Shown here: positions 62,820 to 64,000 of the stretch, one piece after another
How positions within the stretch are numbered: the first letter of the stretch is position 1
Layout of the letters: each line of letters opens with the position of its first letter
Assembly (NCBI RefSeq): GCF_009832745.1
Contig: NZ_VRMJ01000036.1
Span: 62,001 to 126,000 of the forward strand
Reading direction: 5' to 3'
Origin: Polaribacter septentrionalilitoris
GTDB taxonomy: Bacteria; Bacteroidota; Bacteroidia; Flavobacteriales; Flavobacteriaceae
Length of the DNA: 64,000 nucleotides
Program-made: the position numbers and the translations under genes
The notes under the pieces: generated by a model
Databases searched by the model: none
Seen by the model: only the letters and a program-made list of their open reading frames with translations
Told to the model about the DNA's origin: nothing

Positions 62820-63807
62820 AATTACTACCAACTCTTTGTATTACATCGTCAATTTTTTCAAATTCAAAATTTAGCACTTTTTTAATTTTTTCTGAAGAAT
62901 ATTTAGAAACAGAATGTGCACTTCTTGCAGAATATTTAGATAACAAAGGTGCTTTTCCCGTAAACTTTGAAATTACCCAAGATACTCTCCAGAGAATAGC
63001 TGTTTGCCATGGTTTTATTTTTATAGATGGGGGTCTTTTACCTAAAGCAGCTGCAATGGTAAAGAAAACTTCTTTAAAACTTTTGTTTTCAGAAACTAAA
63101 ATAAAACGTTCGTTTTTTACATCAGAATTCATCAATAAAATCATTGATTTTACTACATCTTTTACACCCACAAAACCTGTAATTCCTTCTGTGTAGTATT
63201 TAAATCCGGTATTAACTTGACTGAATAACTTCCCAGAACCAGAGTTCCAAAAACCACTTCCTAAAATAACTCCAGGATTTACTATAACTACCTCAACACC
63301 TTCTTGACTTGCACGCCAAACTTCCATTTCTGCACCAAATTTAGTGATTGAATATCCACTATTATCTGCTTCTTTGTTCCATTCGCATTGTTCTGTAATC
63401 AAACCACCAGTAATAGAATCTCCCACAGAAGCAATAGAACCTACAAAACAGAGTTTTTTAATTTTAGCATCAATAGCAAGATTTACAAGAATTGCGGTTC
63501 CATGAATATTTACTTTTCGCATTTCTCTATAATCTTTTGGATCAAAAGAAATTAATGCTGCACAATGATAAAGATGAGTTACATCTTTAAACGCAGGAAT
63601 CATTGCTGGTACTTGAGTAATATCTGCTTTAAACCACTCTATTTTAGAAATTAACGAATCATCATCCGTATAAAAAGAAAAGACTTCTTTTACTTTTTCT
63701 ATTCTGTCTTTAGAACGATAAATAGCACGTACTTTTTCATCATTTTTAATCAAATGATACAACAAATGTGCTCCAACTAAACCAGTTCCTCCAGTAACTA
63801 AAATCAT
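62809..63807 (-). CDS. NAD-dependent epimerase/dehydratase family protein
   Basis: A 332-residue extended short-chain dehydrogenase. The N-terminal ILVTGGTGLVGAHLLYHLIK has the GxxGxxG nucleotide site, and YSITKFGAEMEVW provides the catalytic YxxxK. The central VIVNPGVILGSGFW is typical. It most resembles dihydroflavonol reductase-like members, whose substrates in Bacteroidota are not known. Confidence 0.9.
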   Translation of the reverse strand: MILVTGGTGLVGAHLLYHLIKNDEKVRAIYRSKDRIEKVKEVFSFYTDDDSLISKIEWFKADITQVPAMIPAFKDVTHLYHCAALISFDPKDYREMRKVNIHGTAILVNLAIDAKIKKLCFVGSIASVGDSITGGLITEQCEWNKEADNSGYSITKFGAEMEVWRASQEGVEVVIVNPGVILGSGFWNSGSGKLFSQVNTGFKYYTEGITGFVGVKDVVKSMILLMNSDVKNERFILVSENKSFKEVFFTIAAALGKRPPSIKIKPWQTAILWRVSWVISKFTGKAPLLSKYSARSAHSVSKYSSEKIKKVLNFEFEKIDDVIQRVGSNFTF

Positions 63808-63840
63808 CTTACGAATTTAGCATATTTTGAGTGATAAACT

Positions 63841-63848
63841 TATATTTG
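63841..63848 (+). promoter_or_regulatory. -7 promoter element of tyrS
   Basis: TATATTTG matches TAnnTTTG, 18 bases before ATG 63867. Confidence 0.5.
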
Positions 63849-63866
63849 CCATCTGATAAATTTACA

Positions 63867-64000
63867 ATGATGAAAAACTTTATTGAAGAATTACAATGGA
63901 GAGGAATGTTGCACGATTCGATGCCAACAACAGAAGAACATTTACTAGAAAGTATGCGAAGTGCGTATGTGGGTTTTGACCCAACATCAGATTCTTTACA
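63867..64000 (+). CDS. tyrS: Tyrosyl-tRNA synthetase, N-terminal part (3' end outside window)
   Basis: The first 44 residues are present. [20 protein letters not shown] and [12 protein letters not shown] match the class I TyrRS start, where YVGFDPTxxSLH is the binding segment before the HIGH-like motif. It would charge tRNA-Tyr. The start could be either of two adjacent ATG codons (63867 or 63870). Confidence 0.9.
   Translation, partial: MMKNFIEELQWRGMLHDSMPTTEEHLLESMRSAYVGFDPTSDSL

Overview
The window is AT-rich chromosome from a marine-type member of the Flavobacteriaceae (Bacteroidota), most like Polaribacter or Tenacibaculum; the genus is inferred from gene order and protein style and was not tested. 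Supporting signs are a TonB-dependent receptor next to sugar genes, the type IX secretion (T9SS) translocon SprA, proteins with C-terminal T9SS sorting domains, a RemB-like gliding protein, Bacteroidota-only families (DUF4270, DUF4271, DUF4296, DUF4412), few visible Shine-Dalgarno sites, and many -7 boxes of the Bacteroidota form TAnnTTTG.

Layout. 1-5.8 kb: sucrose-type utilisation locus (receptor, secreted glutaredoxin-like protein, sugar:cation MFS transporter, fructokinase, GH13 sucrose-phosphorylase-like enzyme). 5.9-17.6 kb: malic enzyme, ruvA, the very large sprA, gcvH, a VanZ-like gene and a TonB-like protein. 17.8-20.4 kb: small envelope genes, MscS channel, tsaB. 20.5-27 kb (minus strand): TolC, then cytochrome oxidase subunits and assembly genes with ctaB. 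27-31.3 kb (minus): remB-like, acetyltransferase, deoC and a second TonB-like gene. 31.5-47.6 kb: the most unusual region, two abutting and diverged copies of one module. Each copy has, leftward, DUF4412 protein then T9SS surface protein, and rightward an ECF-type sigma factor then a single-pass TPR membrane protein, plus a membrane-anchored TPR-CHAT caspase-like peptidase. Both sigma genes are preceded by a similar inverted repeat. 47.7-64 kb: housekeeping genes (DUF3109, marC, flavoprotein, third TonB-like gene, glmS, DUF4270, short GlgA-like protein, panC, panD, flippase-like protein, radA, hemD, DUF4271, GT2, dihydroorotase, DUF4296, epimerase, start of tyrS), with one dispersed palindromic repeat near 57.1 kb.

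How the parts fit. The sugar locus would import sucrose across both membranes, split it to glucose-1-phosphate and fructose, and phosphorylate the fructose. SprA would export the T9SS-tagged proteins of the duplicated modules, so those modules look like cell-surface regulatory units: a sigma factor, a membrane protein in the usual anti-sigma position, a CHAT peptidase predicted to face the periplasm, and a surface protein as possible sensor or output. That regulatory reading is inference from gene order and domain content. No tRNA, rRNA, CRISPR array, prophage or insertion sequence was seen.
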